Part shown: piece after piece, positions 33,402 through 42,528 of the stretch
Position numbering within the stretch: the first letter of the stretch is position 1
How the letters are laid out: every line of letters begins with the position of its first letter
Source: Burkholderiales bacterium
GTDB lineage: Bacteria; Pseudomonadota; Gammaproteobacteria; Burkholderiales; Burkholderiaceae_C
Length of the DNA stretch: 64,000 nucleotides
Assembly (NCBI GenBank): GCA_016703325.1
Contig: JADJCH010000027.1
Coordinates: 1-64,000 of the forward strand
Direction: 5' to 3'
Position numbers and translations under genes: made by a program
Notes under the pieces: generated by a model
Databases searched by the model: none
What the model saw: the letters and a program-made list of their open reading frames with translations, nothing else
What the model was told of the DNA's origin: nothing

Positions 33402-34115
33402 TCAGTGTGACTTGCGCTTCGGATGATGCCGGCTGTGGTGGGGACGCTTGGCGGCGGGCTGGGTTGCGGCAGGCGCGGCCCCAGCGTCGCTGGGGGGTGT
33501 CGAGCCGGTTTTCTGTCCGATGCGGCTTTCCGTGCCGGCCAGCAGTTTGGAGATGTTGGCCTGGTGACGCCAGATCAGCAGGCCGCTCATGATCAGCAGG
33601 GCCACGGTCGCGCCGGAGCCGCCCCAGCCGACCAGATGGATCACCGGTGCGGCGGCGGCCGCGATCAGCGCCGCCAGCGACGAGTAGCGGGTGAAGTACG
33701 CCACCATCAGCCAGGTCAGGAGCACCACCCCCCCCAGCAGCGGGTTCAGCCCCAGCAGGACGCCCGCGGCGGTGGCCACGCCCTTGCCACCCTGGAATCG
33801 GAAGAACACCGGCCAGAGGTGGCCGAGAAAGGCCGCCAGCCCCACCCAGGCCGCGCTGGTTTCGTCCAAGCCGAGGTGATGGCCCCACAGCACCACCAGC
33901 GCCACCGGCACCAGGCCCTTGACCAGGTCGAACAGCAGCGTCAGCGCGGCCGCTTTCTTGTTGCCCGAGCGCAGCACATTGGTGGCGCCCGGGTTGCCGG
34001 AGCCGTAGCTGCGCGGGTCGCTCAGCCCCATGAAGCGGCTGACGATGACCGCAAAGGAGAGCGAGCCGATCAAATAGGCCGCCACGAGGGCGACGGCATT
34101 CCAGAGCAGGGTCAT
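33402..34115 (-). CDS. plsY: Acyl-phosphate:glycerol-3-phosphate acyltransferase PlsY
   Basis: 237 aa integral membrane enzyme that transfers an acyl group from acyl-phosphate to glycerol-3-phosphate, starting phospholipid synthesis. The three motifs are seen: SRFMGLSDPRSYGSGNPGATNVLRS (motif 1 region), FFRFQGGKGVATAAG (motif 2) and a GLNPLLG segment (motif 3). About five spans. The C-terminal extension after about residue 195 is Ala/Pro/His/Lys-rich and unlike shorter orthologues. Confidence 0.93.
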   Translation of the reverse strand: MTLLWNAVALVAAYLIGSLSFAVIVSRFMGLSDPRSYGSGNPGATNVLRSGNKKAAALTLLFDLVKGLVPVALVVLWGHHLGLDETSAAWVGLAAFLGHLWPVFFRFQGGKGVATAAGVLLGLNPLLGGVVLLTWLMVAYFTRYSSLAALIAAAAAPVIHLVGWGGSGATVALLIMSGLLIWRHQANISKLLAGTESRIGQKTGSTPPSDAGAAPAATQPAAKRPHHSRHHPKRKSH

Positions 34116-34250
34116 GGGCGGAGCAGGAAGTTTGGCAAGGGGGGAACCGCAGGCGTCAGTGTAAGTCGCGGCGTCCGGTGGGGCTGCTGCGGGGATGCAG
34201 GGGCCCTGCGGGAGTGAGCGGGATGGCCCACCCGGATCGGGTGGTGGATT

Positions 34251-34760
34251 TCAGGGTGACGGCGCGCTGGCCGGATCGACCGCCTGCACTGGCTGGGCGC
34301 CGAGGGTGGAGGTCAGCACCGCGGGGTCGATGCCCACCAGGTAGCCGCGCCGCCCGCCGTTGATGTAGATCACCGGCAGCGCCAGGAGGGTGGACTCCAC
34401 ATACACCGGGACCGCCTTGCGGAAGCCGAAGGGTGAGGTGCCGCCCACCTGGTAGCCGCTGTGGCGCTGGGCCACTTCCGGTTTGCAGGGCTCCACCTTC
34501 TTGGCGCCGATCTGCCGGGCCAGGTTCTTGGTGCTGACCAGGCGATCCCCGTGCATCAGCACGACCAGGGGCCGGGCCTCCTGATCCTGCATCACCAGGG
34601 TCTTGACGACGCAGTGTTCGTCCACCCCCAGCTGGCGGGCGGACTCCGACGTGCCGCCGTGGTCCACGTAGTCGTAGGGGTGTTCGGTGAAGGCCACCTG
34701 CCGGGCCCGCAGGAACTGGGTGGCCGGGGTTTCCGAGACGTGGGCCGACTTTTTTGCCAT
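34251..34760 (-). CDS. ybaK: YbaK/EbsC-type Cys-tRNA(Pro) deacylase
   Basis: 169 aa; the ATG at 34760 has GGGAG at a good distance, while a GTG at 34781 overlaps the upstream stop. The YbaK core contains HPYDYVDHGGTSESARQLG, VVKTLVMQD with the conserved Lys, and GGTSPFGFRKAVPVYVE. It hydrolyses Cys wrongly attached to tRNA-Pro. It overlaps or nearly abuts the Sua5-like gene, indicating co-translation of two translation-quality genes. Confidence 0.9.
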   Translation of the reverse strand: MAKKSAHVSETPATQFLRARQVAFTEHPYDYVDHGGTSESARQLGVDEHCVVKTLVMQDQEARPLVVLMHGDRLVSTKNLARQIGAKKVEPCKPEVAQRHSGYQVGGTSPFGFRKAVPVYVESTLLALPVIYINGGRRGYLVGIDPAVLTSTLGAQPVQAVDPASAPSP

Positions 34761-34777
34761 GTTCGAGGCGCTCCCGC

Positions 34778-35404
34778 TCACTCCAGCCCGAGCAGGGCCG
34801 GGTCACCGCGGCCGCGGCGCACCAGCTCCGGCTCGCCGCGGCTGAGGTCCACCACCGTGGTGGGCTCGGCCGGGCAGGGGCCGGCATCCAGGATGGCCTG
34901 CACGTGGCGGTCGAAGTGTTCCAGGATGTCGTTCGGGTCGTTCAGCGGTTCGCTGGCGCCCGGCGGAATCAGTGTGGTGCCCAGCAGCGGCTGGCCCAGC
35001 ATCTCCAGCAGCTCCTGGGTGACGCGGTTGTCCGGCACACGCAGCCCGATGGTGCGCCGGGAGGGGTGCGACACCCGGCGCGGCACTTCCTTGGTGGCTT
35101 CCAGGATGAAGGTGTAGGGCCCCGGCGTGGCGCTCTTGAGCAGGCGGTACTGCCTGTTGTCCACCCGCGCGTAGCTGGACAGCTCCGACAGGTCCCGGCA
35201 CAGCAGCGTCAGATGGTGCTTCTCGTCCACCCCGCGGATGCGGCGCAGCTGGTCCACCGCCGACTTGTCGTCCAGGTGGCAGACCAGGGCGTAGCTGGAG
35301 TCCGTGGGGATGGCGGCGATTCCGCCGGAGTCGATGATCGCCGCCGCGTGCTTGAGCAGCCGCGGCTGGGGGTTGATCGGGTGGACTTCGAAATACTGGG
35401 CCAT
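34778..35404 (-). CDS. YciO/Sua5-family protein (YrdC-type, threonylcarbamoyl-AMP synthase fold)
   Basis: 208 aa from the ATG at 35404. The YrdC domain shows GGIAAIPTDSSYALVCHL, RRIRGVDEKHHLTLLCRDLSELS and GPYTFILEATKEVPRR, the YciO branch of the family. Members bind tRNA or make threonylcarbamoyl-AMP; YciO itself may have a distinct, less clear role. It follows 50 bases downstream of the EamA transporter and overlaps the YbaK frame. Confidence 0.88.
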   Translation of the reverse strand: MAQYFEVHPINPQPRLLKHAAAIIDSGGIAAIPTDSSYALVCHLDDKSAVDQLRRIRGVDEKHHLTLLCRDLSELSSYARVDNRQYRLLKSATPGPYTFILEATKEVPRRVSHPSRRTIGLRVPDNRVTQELLEMLGQPLLGTTLIPPGASEPLNDPNDILEHFDRHVQAILDAGPCPAEPTTVVDLSRGEPELVRRGRGDPALLGLE

Positions 35405-35454
35405 GCGCGAATTGTCCACGCTGTGCGGACGGAGGGGCCAATCCGGCGCAAAGG

Positions 35455-36411
35455 TCAGTCCTCCTCCGGTGCCACGGCAATCACCGCCCGGGTGCTCGGG
35501 GCGCGCAGGTTGAGCCAGGCGCTGGCCGCGCCGCTGGCGGCGATCACCGCCATGCCGGTCCAGCCCCAGGTGTCCGGCAGGTCGCCGAAGAACCACCAGC
35601 CCAGCAGGGCGGCCATGCCGATCTGCAGGTAGGTGAAGGGCATCAACGTCGAGGCCGGCGCCTGGCGCAGCGCCAGAATCAGCAGCAGGTGCCCGGTGGT
35701 GCCGAACAGGCCGATCAATGCCAGCGCCCCCAGCGTGGCCGCAGGCTGCTCGGCCAGCAGCTGCAGAGGTTGTGAGGGCCCGAAGGGCAGGGCGGCCAGC
35801 AGCAGCAGGCTGCCCACCAGGCCGGTGTAGAAATGGGTGGTGTAGGGGTCTTCCACCCCCGCGAGCCTGCGGGTCAGCAGCTGGAACAGCGCGTAGGCGG
35901 TGGCATTGCCCAGCGGCAGCAGCACGGCCCAGCCGAACAGATCGCTGCCCGGGCGCACCACGATCAGCGTGCCGGTGAAGGCGGCGGCCACCAGGGCCCA
36001 GCGCAGCGGGCTGACGGCCTCCTTCAGCAGCCAGGCGGCCAGCAGCGTGACCATCACCGGCGTGAGCATCACGATGGCGGTGAACTCCGCCACCGGCAGG
36101 TGCTGCAGCGCATAGAAGCCAAAGGCCGATGAGGTCAGCAGCAGCAGGCCGCGCAGCACCTGAAAACGGGGGTGTGTCGTGCCAAATCCAGAGCGGCCCG
36201 GGCCGCCCGGGCGCCGGAAGGTCCAGGCCAGCCAAACCCCCATCGCCACCGCCTGAAACAGGTAGCGCAGCGTCAGGATCAGCTGCACCGGCACCTGGCG
36301 GCCGGTGTGGCGCACCGTGGCGTCCAGCAGGGAGAAACAGGCCGCCACCAGCAGGATCAGCACGATCCCGGTCATGGGATGGACCGGGGCGGCTGCGGCA
36401 GGCCGGGTCAT
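35455..36411 (-). CDS. EamA/DMT-family transporter
   Basis: 318 aa with about ten membrane spans and two EamA repeats. The start at 36411 overlaps the PHP gene's stop by four bases (ATGA). Segments such as FTAIVMLTPVMVTLLAAWLLKE are typical of drug/metabolite exporters of the 10-TMS type. Substrate unknown. The frame is open further upstream but only as an overlap with the PHP gene. Confidence 0.87.
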   Translation of the reverse strand: MTRPAAAAPVHPMTGIVLILLVAACFSLLDATVRHTGRQVPVQLILTLRYLFQAVAMGVWLAWTFRRPGGPGRSGFGTTHPRFQVLRGLLLLTSSAFGFYALQHLPVAEFTAIVMLTPVMVTLLAAWLLKEAVSPLRWALVAAAFTGTLIVVRPGSDLFGWAVLLPLGNATAYALFQLLTRRLAGVEDPYTTHFYTGLVGSLLLLAALPFGPSQPLQLLAEQPAATLGALALIGLFGTTGHLLLILALRQAPASTLMPFTYLQIGMAALLGWWFFGDLPDTWGWTGMAVIAASGAASAWLNLRAPSTRAVIAVAPEED

Positions 36412-37292
36412 GCCGGGTGGTGAATGCGCTCGGCCAGCAGCGACCAGACGGGGGTGAGATCGGCCGGCAGCGCGGGCAGCTGGCCCAGGTCGATGCGGCT
36501 CTCGTTGGGCGAGTGGAAGTCGCTGCCGCGTGAGGCCGCCAGCCCCAGCTCGCGGGCCAGATCGGCGTACTTGGCGTATTCGGCGGTGCTGTGGCTGCCG
36601 GTGACCACCTCCACCCCCTGGCCGCCGTGGGCCTGGAATTCGGTGAAGAGGGCGTACTCCTCGGTGGGGCTGAAGCGGTAGCGTCCCGGGTGGGCCACCA
36701 CCGCCACGCCGCCGGCCTGGGTGATCCAGTGCACCGCGTCGCCCAGCCGGGCCCAGCGGTGCGGCACGAAGCCGGGTTTGCCGTCGGTGAGGAAGCGGCG
36801 AAACACCTCGCCGGTATCGCCACACACCCGGGTTTCGACCAGAAAGCGCGCGAAGTGGGTGCGCGAGATCAGGTCCGGGTTGCCGACGTACTTCAGCGCG
36901 CCTTCATAGGCGCCGCGGATGCCGACCTTGGCCAGGCTGTCGGACATTTCCATCGCCCGCGCCTGGCGGCCGTTGCGGGTGCAGGCCAGGCCCTCGGCCA
37001 GCTCGGCGTCGTCCGCATCGAAGCCCAGCCCGACGATGTGCACCGTCTCCCCGGCGAAGGTGACCGAGATCTCGGTGCCGGTCAGGTAGTCCAGGCCCTG
37101 GGCCGCAGCGGCACGCAAAGCCCGGTGCTGGCCGCCGATCTCGTCGTGGTCCGTCAGCGCCCACAGCTGCACCCCTCGTTCGCGGGCCCGCGCTGCCAGT
37201 TCTTCCGGGCTCAGGGTGCCGTCCGAGACGGTGGAGTGGCAGTGCAGGTCGGCGTTCAGGGCGACGGAGGGGGCGGCGTTGTTGGGTTCCAC
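36408..37292 (-). CDS. PHP-domain phosphoesterase (RNase AM/YciV type)
   Basis: 294 aa. The PHP metal motifs are DLHCHSTVSDG (near residue 16), TDHDEIGG (about 47) and later GSDFHSPNES (about 258). The family includes 5'-3' exoribonucleases that process rRNA 5' ends (RNase AM) and 3',5'-nucleotide phosphatases; sequence alone does not separate them. Overlaps the EamA transporter gene by four bases. Confidence 0.87.
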   Translation of the reverse strand: MEPNNAAPSVALNADLHCHSTVSDGTLSPEELAARARERGVQLWALTDHDEIGGQHRALRAAAAQGLDYLTGTEISVTFAGETVHIVGLGFDADDAELAEGLACTRNGRQARAMEMSDSLAKVGIRGAYEGALKYVGNPDLISRTHFARFLVETRVCGDTGEVFRRFLTDGKPGFVPHRWARLGDAVHWITQAGGVAVVAHPGRYRFSPTEEYALFTEFQAHGGQGVEVVTGSHSTAEYAKYADLARELGLAASRGSDFHSPNESRIDLGQLPALPADLTPVWSLLAERIHHPA

Positions 37293-37388
37293 CGACGCAT
37301 TCTAGGAACGCAGGGGAGTCCGTCGTGTGCCCGGGGGCAAGCGCCGCGCCTGTCGGGTCGGCCTGTCCCGCCGGATGCCCGGCGTGGA

Positions 37389-40300
37389 TCAGGGGGTGAG
37401 GACTGTCGGCTGGGCGGGGCCGGTCAGTGCGGGCAGGCGCTTGACCACCCTGTCGGCCGGCTCGGGGGCACCGTAGAGGTAGCCCTGCGCAGCCTCGCAA
37501 CCCAACTTCAGCAGGAAATCCCCCTGCTCGGCGGTTTCCACCCCTTCGGCCAGCACCGACATGCCCAGGCTGTGACCCAGGCCCACCATGGTCTGCACCA
37601 GTTGGGCATCGCTGCTGTCGCCGGGCAGGTCGCGCACAAAGCCGCGGTCGATCTTGAGTTTGTGCACCGGGAAGCGCTTCAGGTAGGCCAGCGACGAATA
37701 CCCGGTGCCGAAGTCGTCGATCGCCAGGTGCACGCCCTGGCAGTGCAGGGACTGCAGGAAGGGTTCGGCCTTGTCGCCCTGCTCCATCAGGCCGGATTCG
37801 GTGATCTCCAGCTCCAGCCGATCGGGCGGCAGGCCGCTGTCGGCCAGGGCCCGCAGCACCCGTTCGTCGGTGCCGCCGCGCCGCACCTCCACTGGCGACA
37901 GGTTGATGGCGATGCGGCCGAACTCCAGCCCGGCGTCCAGCCAGGCGCGACCCTGACGGCAGGCCGCGCGGGTGACCCATTCACCCAGCTCGATGATCAG
38001 GCCGTTTTCCTCCAGCACCGGGATGAACTCCGCCGGCCCCACCGGCGGCAGGTCCGGCTGCTTCAGGCGCACCAGCGCCTCCAGCCCGATGAGACGACGG
38101 CTGGCGATGTCCACCAGCGGCTGATACCAGAGCTCGAACTCCTGCTTCGCCAGGGCCCGGCGCAGCCGGGAGTCCAGTGCCAGGCGGTTCTGTGCTGCCG
38201 CCGTGAGGGACTCGGTGTAGTAGCGGTAGGTGTTGCGCCCGGCCCGTTTGGCCTGGTACATGGCCGCATCCGCGTCGCGCACCAGGTCATTGACGGTGTG
38301 GCCATCCTGTGGGTACAGGCTGATGCCCACACTGGCCTGCACATAAACCGTCATGCCGTCCACATGGAAGGGCTCGTCGAGCAGGCGGATCAGCTCCTGC
38401 GCGACGACGCCGGCATCCTGCGGCTCGTTGAGGTGTTCCAGCACCAGCACGAACTCGTCGCCGCCCAGCCGGCCCAGCGTGTCCTCCCGGCGGGTGCGTT
38501 GGGCCAGGCGATGGGCCACCTCCGACAGCAGTGCGTCACCGGCGGCGTGGCCGAGGCTGTCGTTGACCGTCTTGAAGTTGTCCAGATCGATGAACAGCAC
38601 TGCCACATGCAGCGACTGGCGCGCGGCGGCCGCCATCGCCTGCTCCAAGCGTGCCAGCACCATGGGCCGGTTGGGCAGCTGGGTCAACGGATCAAAATGC
38701 GCCATCTGCTGCAGCCGCTCCTCGGTGAGCTTCTGCTGGGTGATGTCGGTGAACACTGCCACGTAGTGACTGGGGTGCCCTTGAGGGTCGCGCACCGTGC
38801 TGATGGACATCCACTGCGCATAAAACTCACCGCCGCGGCGCCGGTTCCACAACTCACCCTGCCACTCGCCCTGCGTGGTCAGCGCCTGCCAGAGCTCGCT
38901 GTAGAAGGCGTCGTCCTGACGGCCGGAGCGAAGGATGTTCGGCGCCTTGCCGACGACGTCGGCTTCGGTGTAGCCGGTGATGCGGCTGAACGCACGGTTC
39001 ACCGACACGATGCGGGGCGTCAGGTCCGTCACCATCACCCCATCCTGGGTGCTCTCCAGTGCGGCGGCGTGCAGTCGCACCCGGGCCTGCGACTCCTGCC
39101 ACTGCTGCTCGCGCAGGAACTGCCCCCGCGCGTAGGCAATGTCGGAGCAGATCTCGTCGAACAGGCGCTGCTCGTCCTGGTCAGAAGGGTCCAGCCTCTC
39201 GTGCTCCAGCAGCAAGGCAGCATCAAAACCGCCGGCGCCCCCCAGAGGCAGCGCCACCCAGGCGTGAAAGATGCCTTCGTCCTGAGCCAGTTCGTTCTCG
39301 CTGGGGACGGCTCGGCTCCAGTGGGTGCGGCCTTGCTGCAGGGCGGTGCGCGCTGTCTCCAAGGCCTGAAGTGGCGGCAGAGTGGGCGTGTCCGCAGAGG
39401 ATTCCCCCTGCAGCGCGGCCCGACAGGCCAAGCCCCAGCCATGGGCTGCGGCCGGATCGGGCCGCAGCACCCGGGCGCTGCTGAAGCCGCCATGGCTCAG
39501 CGCTGCCGCACAGATGCGGGAAAACAGCTCCGGCTCACTGCGGGTCTGCACGATGCTCTGGTTCACCTGGCTCAGAAAGCTGTACAGCCGGGTGAAGGCC
39601 TGCACCCGTTGCTGTGCCTGGTGGCGTTCCGTCACGTCCCAGCTGATCCACACCACCATGTCCTGGCCGGCCAGTCGGGCGGCGTGGCACTCGAAACGGC
39701 GCCGTCCGACCGGTGTTTGAAGCAACAGCTCGGTGCGCGCGCCTTCGGGCCGATCCAGTGCGGTGGCGATGGTGTCCAGGATCTGGGCGGCCTGAGGCGC
39801 GTCGATGTGCTCGGCCACCGTTCGGCTCAGGATCATCTCGCGGGGCGCGGCCAGCTTGCTGTCCGGGCCGTAGGCAGCGAGGTAGCGGCCCTCCCGGTCC
39901 AGCAGGAAGGACACCTCCGGCAGGGCCCGGGTCAATGCGTCCAGGCGCGCCGCATGGCTTGCGAGAGCCTGCAGCGCCTGCTCCCTCTGTGCCATGTGAC
40001 TCTGCAGCAGCAGGATCAGGCCTGCGGCCAACGCGGCCACCAGCAGCAGGGTCAAGGCGGTCAATTGCGCCTGGCGCTGCAGTCGCAGGCTTTGCTCCTC
40101 GTGCAGCGCCTTCTCCACCTGCAGCGCGGCCTCGTCCAGGGTCACCATGGCACGCCGGATCGCCAGGGCAGGAGCGGCCGCAGACTCCGCCAGGCTGTTG
40201 CGCACCTCGGTCTGCAGGCGCTCCAGCGTCTGCAGGTAGTGCCGTGCGGCATCGGCGCGGCGCTGCTGCACCTGTTGCGGCAGGGCGATGTCCTCGTACC

Positions 40301-40598
40301 GCTTGAGGGGGTCGCCCAGGGCCAGTGCCAGCTCCCGCGCGGTGCGCAGTTCGGCGCTCAGCATGTCCTCGCTGACGCTGCGTTCGCCGTTGCGCAGCTG
40401 TTCGGCGTACAGCTCGGCACGCTGCACCCGCAGCGTCGACTGCTGCATGGCCTGAGACTGCTCCAGCATCGCAGCCTGAGCCGAGCTCCAGCGCTGGTGA
40501 CTCCAGAAGATCAGGCCGATGCACACCAGCGCCAACAAGGCGATGGCGGCCAGGATCCGCCCGGGCGCCAGCGACAGGCGAGGCATCAAGGCGTTCAT
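37389..40598 (-). CDS. GGDEF-EAL cyclic-di-GMP signalling protein with PAS and GAF domains
   Basis: 1069 aa inner-membrane sensor. Two membrane helices (about 13-30 and 178-198) bracket a periplasmic part. Next come a PAS domain, a GAF domain (around 350-490), a second PAS (around 510-620), a GGDEF domain with intact GGDEF (RLGGDEFVLVLEHL) and an EAL domain with intact EAL (GLEALVRLKQP) plus DDFGTGYSSLAYLK. It may make and break c-di-GMP. Its start overlaps the stop of the upstream periplasmic-binding protein gene by four bases, so that protein is probably its ligand sensor. Confidence 0.92.
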   Translation of the reverse strand: MNALMPRLSLAPGRILAAIALLALVCIGLIFWSHQRWSSAQAAMLEQSQAMQQSTLRVQRAELYAEQLRNGERSVSEDMLSAELRTARELALALGDPLKRYEDIALPQQVQQRRADAARHYLQTLERLQTEVRNSLAESAAAPALAIRRAMVTLDEAALQVEKALHEEQSLRLQRQAQLTALTLLLVAALAAGLILLLQSHMAQREQALQALASHAARLDALTRALPEVSFLLDREGRYLAAYGPDSKLAAPREMILSRTVAEHIDAPQAAQILDTIATALDRPEGARTELLLQTPVGRRRFECHAARLAGQDMVVWISWDVTERHQAQQRVQAFTRLYSFLSQVNQSIVQTRSEPELFSRICAAALSHGGFSSARVLRPDPAAAHGWGLACRAALQGESSADTPTLPPLQALETARTALQQGRTHWSRAVPSENELAQDEGIFHAWVALPLGGAGGFDAALLLEHERLDPSDQDEQRLFDEICSDIAYARGQFLREQQWQESQARVRLHAAALESTQDGVMVTDLTPRIVSVNRAFSRITGYTEADVVGKAPNILRSGRQDDAFYSELWQALTTQGEWQGELWNRRRGGEFYAQWMSISTVRDPQGHPSHYVAVFTDITQQKLTEERLQQMAHFDPLTQLPNRPMVLARLEQAMAAAARQSLHVAVLFIDLDNFKTVNDSLGHAAGDALLSEVAHRLAQRTRREDTLGRLGGDEFVLVLEHLNEPQDAGVVAQELIRLLDEPFHVDGMTVYVQASVGISLYPQDGHTVNDLVRDADAAMYQAKRAGRNTYRYYTESLTAAAQNRLALDSRLRRALAKQEFELWYQPLVDIASRRLIGLEALVRLKQPDLPPVGPAEFIPVLEENGLIIELGEWVTRAACRQGRAWLDAGLEFGRIAINLSPVEVRRGGTDERVLRALADSGLPPDRLELEITESGLMEQGDKAEPFLQSLHCQGVHLAIDDFGTGYSSLAYLKRFPVHKLKIDRGFVRDLPGDSSDAQLVQTMVGLGHSLGMSVLAEGVETAEQGDFLLKLGCEAAQGYLYGAPEPADRVVKRLPALTGPAQPTVLTP

Positions 40599-41605
40599 GG
40601 CCGCCGGCCTTGAAGGGCCGGCCCGGAGGTCGTTCCGGTTGCGAAGGACCCGGCGCCGGCGGCGGGTATTCCCAGCGCAGGCGGAGGCATGATCTCGTCG
40701 TAGGAAAAACCATAGCGCGTGGCCAGGGCCAGGTGAGCGGGCGTGCCCAGGAACTGCCCCAGCGCCTCATCCAATTGCACCAGGCGTGCATCCCCCAGTC
40801 GCATCGCATAGGCGGGCCGCCCGATCAGCGGCTGGTCCTGCAGCAGGGGGGCTTCGAAGGGGTCGGCCAGTTCTCCCACCGAGTTGCCGCCCAGGCGGAC
40901 CGCCCAGCGCAGGGAAGGTCCGGACAGCATGAAGGCATCCGCCTGTCGGGCCTGCACCGCAGACAGGCCGTGCTGGGCTTCCTGCAGCACCAGCAGCCGC
41001 GGTTCGTGCAGCCCGGCTTGCCGGGCAGCTTCCAGCTCCACCGAGCCACTGAGCACCGCGAGTTTCAGGTCCCGGCGCACGACGATGTCCTGCAGCCGGT
41101 GCAGCCCTTGCGGGTTGAATGGAGCCACCAGCAGGGCCGGACTGACCATCGCGGTGGGGCGACTGAACGCCGCCACGCGCTGCCGCTGGGGGGTGATGAA
41201 CATGCCGCTGGCGATCAGGTCGATGCGCCCCATCTGCAACTCATGCAGCAGTTGACCGAAGCGCAGGTGCAGCCACACCGGCTCGGGCCATCCCAAGGGC
41301 CCCAAGAGCGCACGCAACACCTCCGGGCTCTCACCCTGCACCTGACCTGAGGCGTCCAGGTAGGCATAAGGAGGCTCGATGGAATAGCCCACCCTCAGGG
41401 GGGCACCACGGCCGTCGCTGGCGCCCTGCATGGCCGGGTGGGCAGTGTCCGAACCGGTCAGCCCCGCACCGCTGAGGACCAGCCATGCGCAGGTCAGCGC
41501 CGTCAAGAGCAGCAATCCGACCCATGCCACCGTTGCCCTGCCGATCACCTCGATTTCTCCCTTGTGTGATGTGTCTGGATGCAGTGCACGCATCATCGCG
41601 CGCAC
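40595..41605 (-). CDS. Periplasmic substrate-binding-like sensor protein
   Basis: 336 aa. An N-terminal membrane anchor (WVGLLLLTALTCAWLVLSG) precedes a type 2 periplasmic-binding fold (GYSIEPPYAYLDASGQVQGESPEVL, then IDLIASGMFITPQR), like amino-acid ABC binding proteins. No ABC permease is nearby; instead it overlaps the GGDEF-EAL gene by four bases. It likely senses a small ligand and signals to that protein. Several upstream ATGs are possible; 41605 is the most distal. Confidence 0.8.
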   Translation of the reverse strand: MRAMMRALHPDTSHKGEIEVIGRATVAWVGLLLLTALTCAWLVLSGAGLTGSDTAHPAMQGASDGRGAPLRVGYSIEPPYAYLDASGQVQGESPEVLRALLGPLGWPEPVWLHLRFGQLLHELQMGRIDLIASGMFITPQRQRVAAFSRPTAMVSPALLVAPFNPQGLHRLQDIVVRRDLKLAVLSGSVELEAARQAGLHEPRLLVLQEAQHGLSAVQARQADAFMLSGPSLRWAVRLGGNSVGELADPFEAPLLQDQPLIGRPAYAMRLGDARLVQLDEALGQFLGTPAHLALATRYGFSYDEIMPPPALGIPAAGAGSFATGTTSGPALQGRRP

Positions 41606-41807
41606 ATCGAGCTGGATCGGAAGCCCCTCGGCGATCGGCCCCTGCGTTCGATGGCTGCATTAATTGTGCGATTCCGGCACATTCTCGCCCAGTGAACGAG
41701 GGCTACGGAAGGTCAGGCGATACATCCGGTCAACCAACAAATGGCCGGCGATGAATTGTTCTGTGGGTGGCGGCCGGTCTCGGCAGCATTCGCCCGGCGG
41801 CAACGCC

Positions 41808-42254
41808 TCATCCTTGCCGGATCAACTGCGTGGCCCGGCTCTGGAGTTTGCCAAACAGGGCCTCCAGGCTGCGGCGCTCGTCTGCATCCAGCGCTTCGAG
41901 CAAGAACTCCACCCGGGCCTGCACCAGCGGCACGATCCTGGCCACCTGCGCCTGCCCGGCCGGCAGCAGGCGCAGCACCTTGTTGCGGCGGTCTGCACTG
42001 TCTTCGCTGCGCTGCAGCAGGCCGTCGTGCTCCAGCCGGGCCACGGCGCGGCTGACCTGCATCTTGTCCAACGTGGTCTGCGCGATCACGTCGGTGGTCT
42101 TCATCGCCCCGTTCTCGTACAGCGCCGCCACCACCCGCCACTCGTCGCGGCTGAGCTCGAAGCGCTCTGCATACACCTGAGCCATCGCGCGGCTGACGGT
42201 CTCCGCCAGCACCGCCAGTTGATAGGGGAAGAAGGATTGCAGCTTCAGGTTCAT
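41808..42254 (-). CDS. MarR-family transcriptional regulator
   Basis: 148 aa from the ATG at 42254; the frame is open 37 codons further. A winged helix shows SRDEWRVVAALYENGAMKTTDVIAQ and DKMQVSRAVARLEHDGLLQRSEDSADRRNKVLRLL. It is divergent from the aromatic VOC/monooxygenase genes, so it probably represses them and responds to an aromatic ligand. Confidence 0.88.
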   Translation of the reverse strand: MNLKLQSFFPYQLAVLAETVSRAMAQVYAERFELSRDEWRVVAALYENGAMKTTDVIAQTTLDKMQVSRAVARLEHDGLLQRSEDSADRRNKVLRLLPAGQAQVARIVPLVQARVEFLLEALDADERRSLEALFGKLQSRATQLIRQG

Positions 42255-42288
42255 GGTTGCCCGGCTCGATGTGAGGTGGCTGAACCCA

Positions 42289-42421
42289 ATGGTAACAACA
42301 GATACCGTGTAAACAAGGCGCCGTCGGTCGACGATTCTGAGTTGAATCAGCTTGACGTCATTCAAAAACGTCGCAGTGACGCTGAAAGGGGACTTGCTTT
42401 ATTAGTCACAAGCGTTACCAT
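42289..42421. promoter_or_regulatory. Inverted ATGGTAAC / GTTACCAT boxes between marR and the VOC gene
   Basis: ATGGTAAC (42289-42296) and GTTACCAT (42414-42421) are exact inverse 8-mers, one near each divergent start. A perfect TGACGTCA palindrome (42353-42360) lies between them. These are candidate MarR operators; no experiment supports this. Confidence 0.4.
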
Positions 42422-42528
42422 ATGATCAGTCCGTGGAGATGAACGTCTACGGCGTCGCCGTAGCTCCCAACATCCATCCCTCCATCCCTCTGCCCGCACC
42501 CCTGCCACCGTTCCCGAGGAGACCCACC

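Noticed and set aside
36591..40613. 1340-codon plus-strand frame
   Set aside because: Antisense shadow of the GGDEF-EAL and PHP genes, whose motifs are clear on the minus strand.
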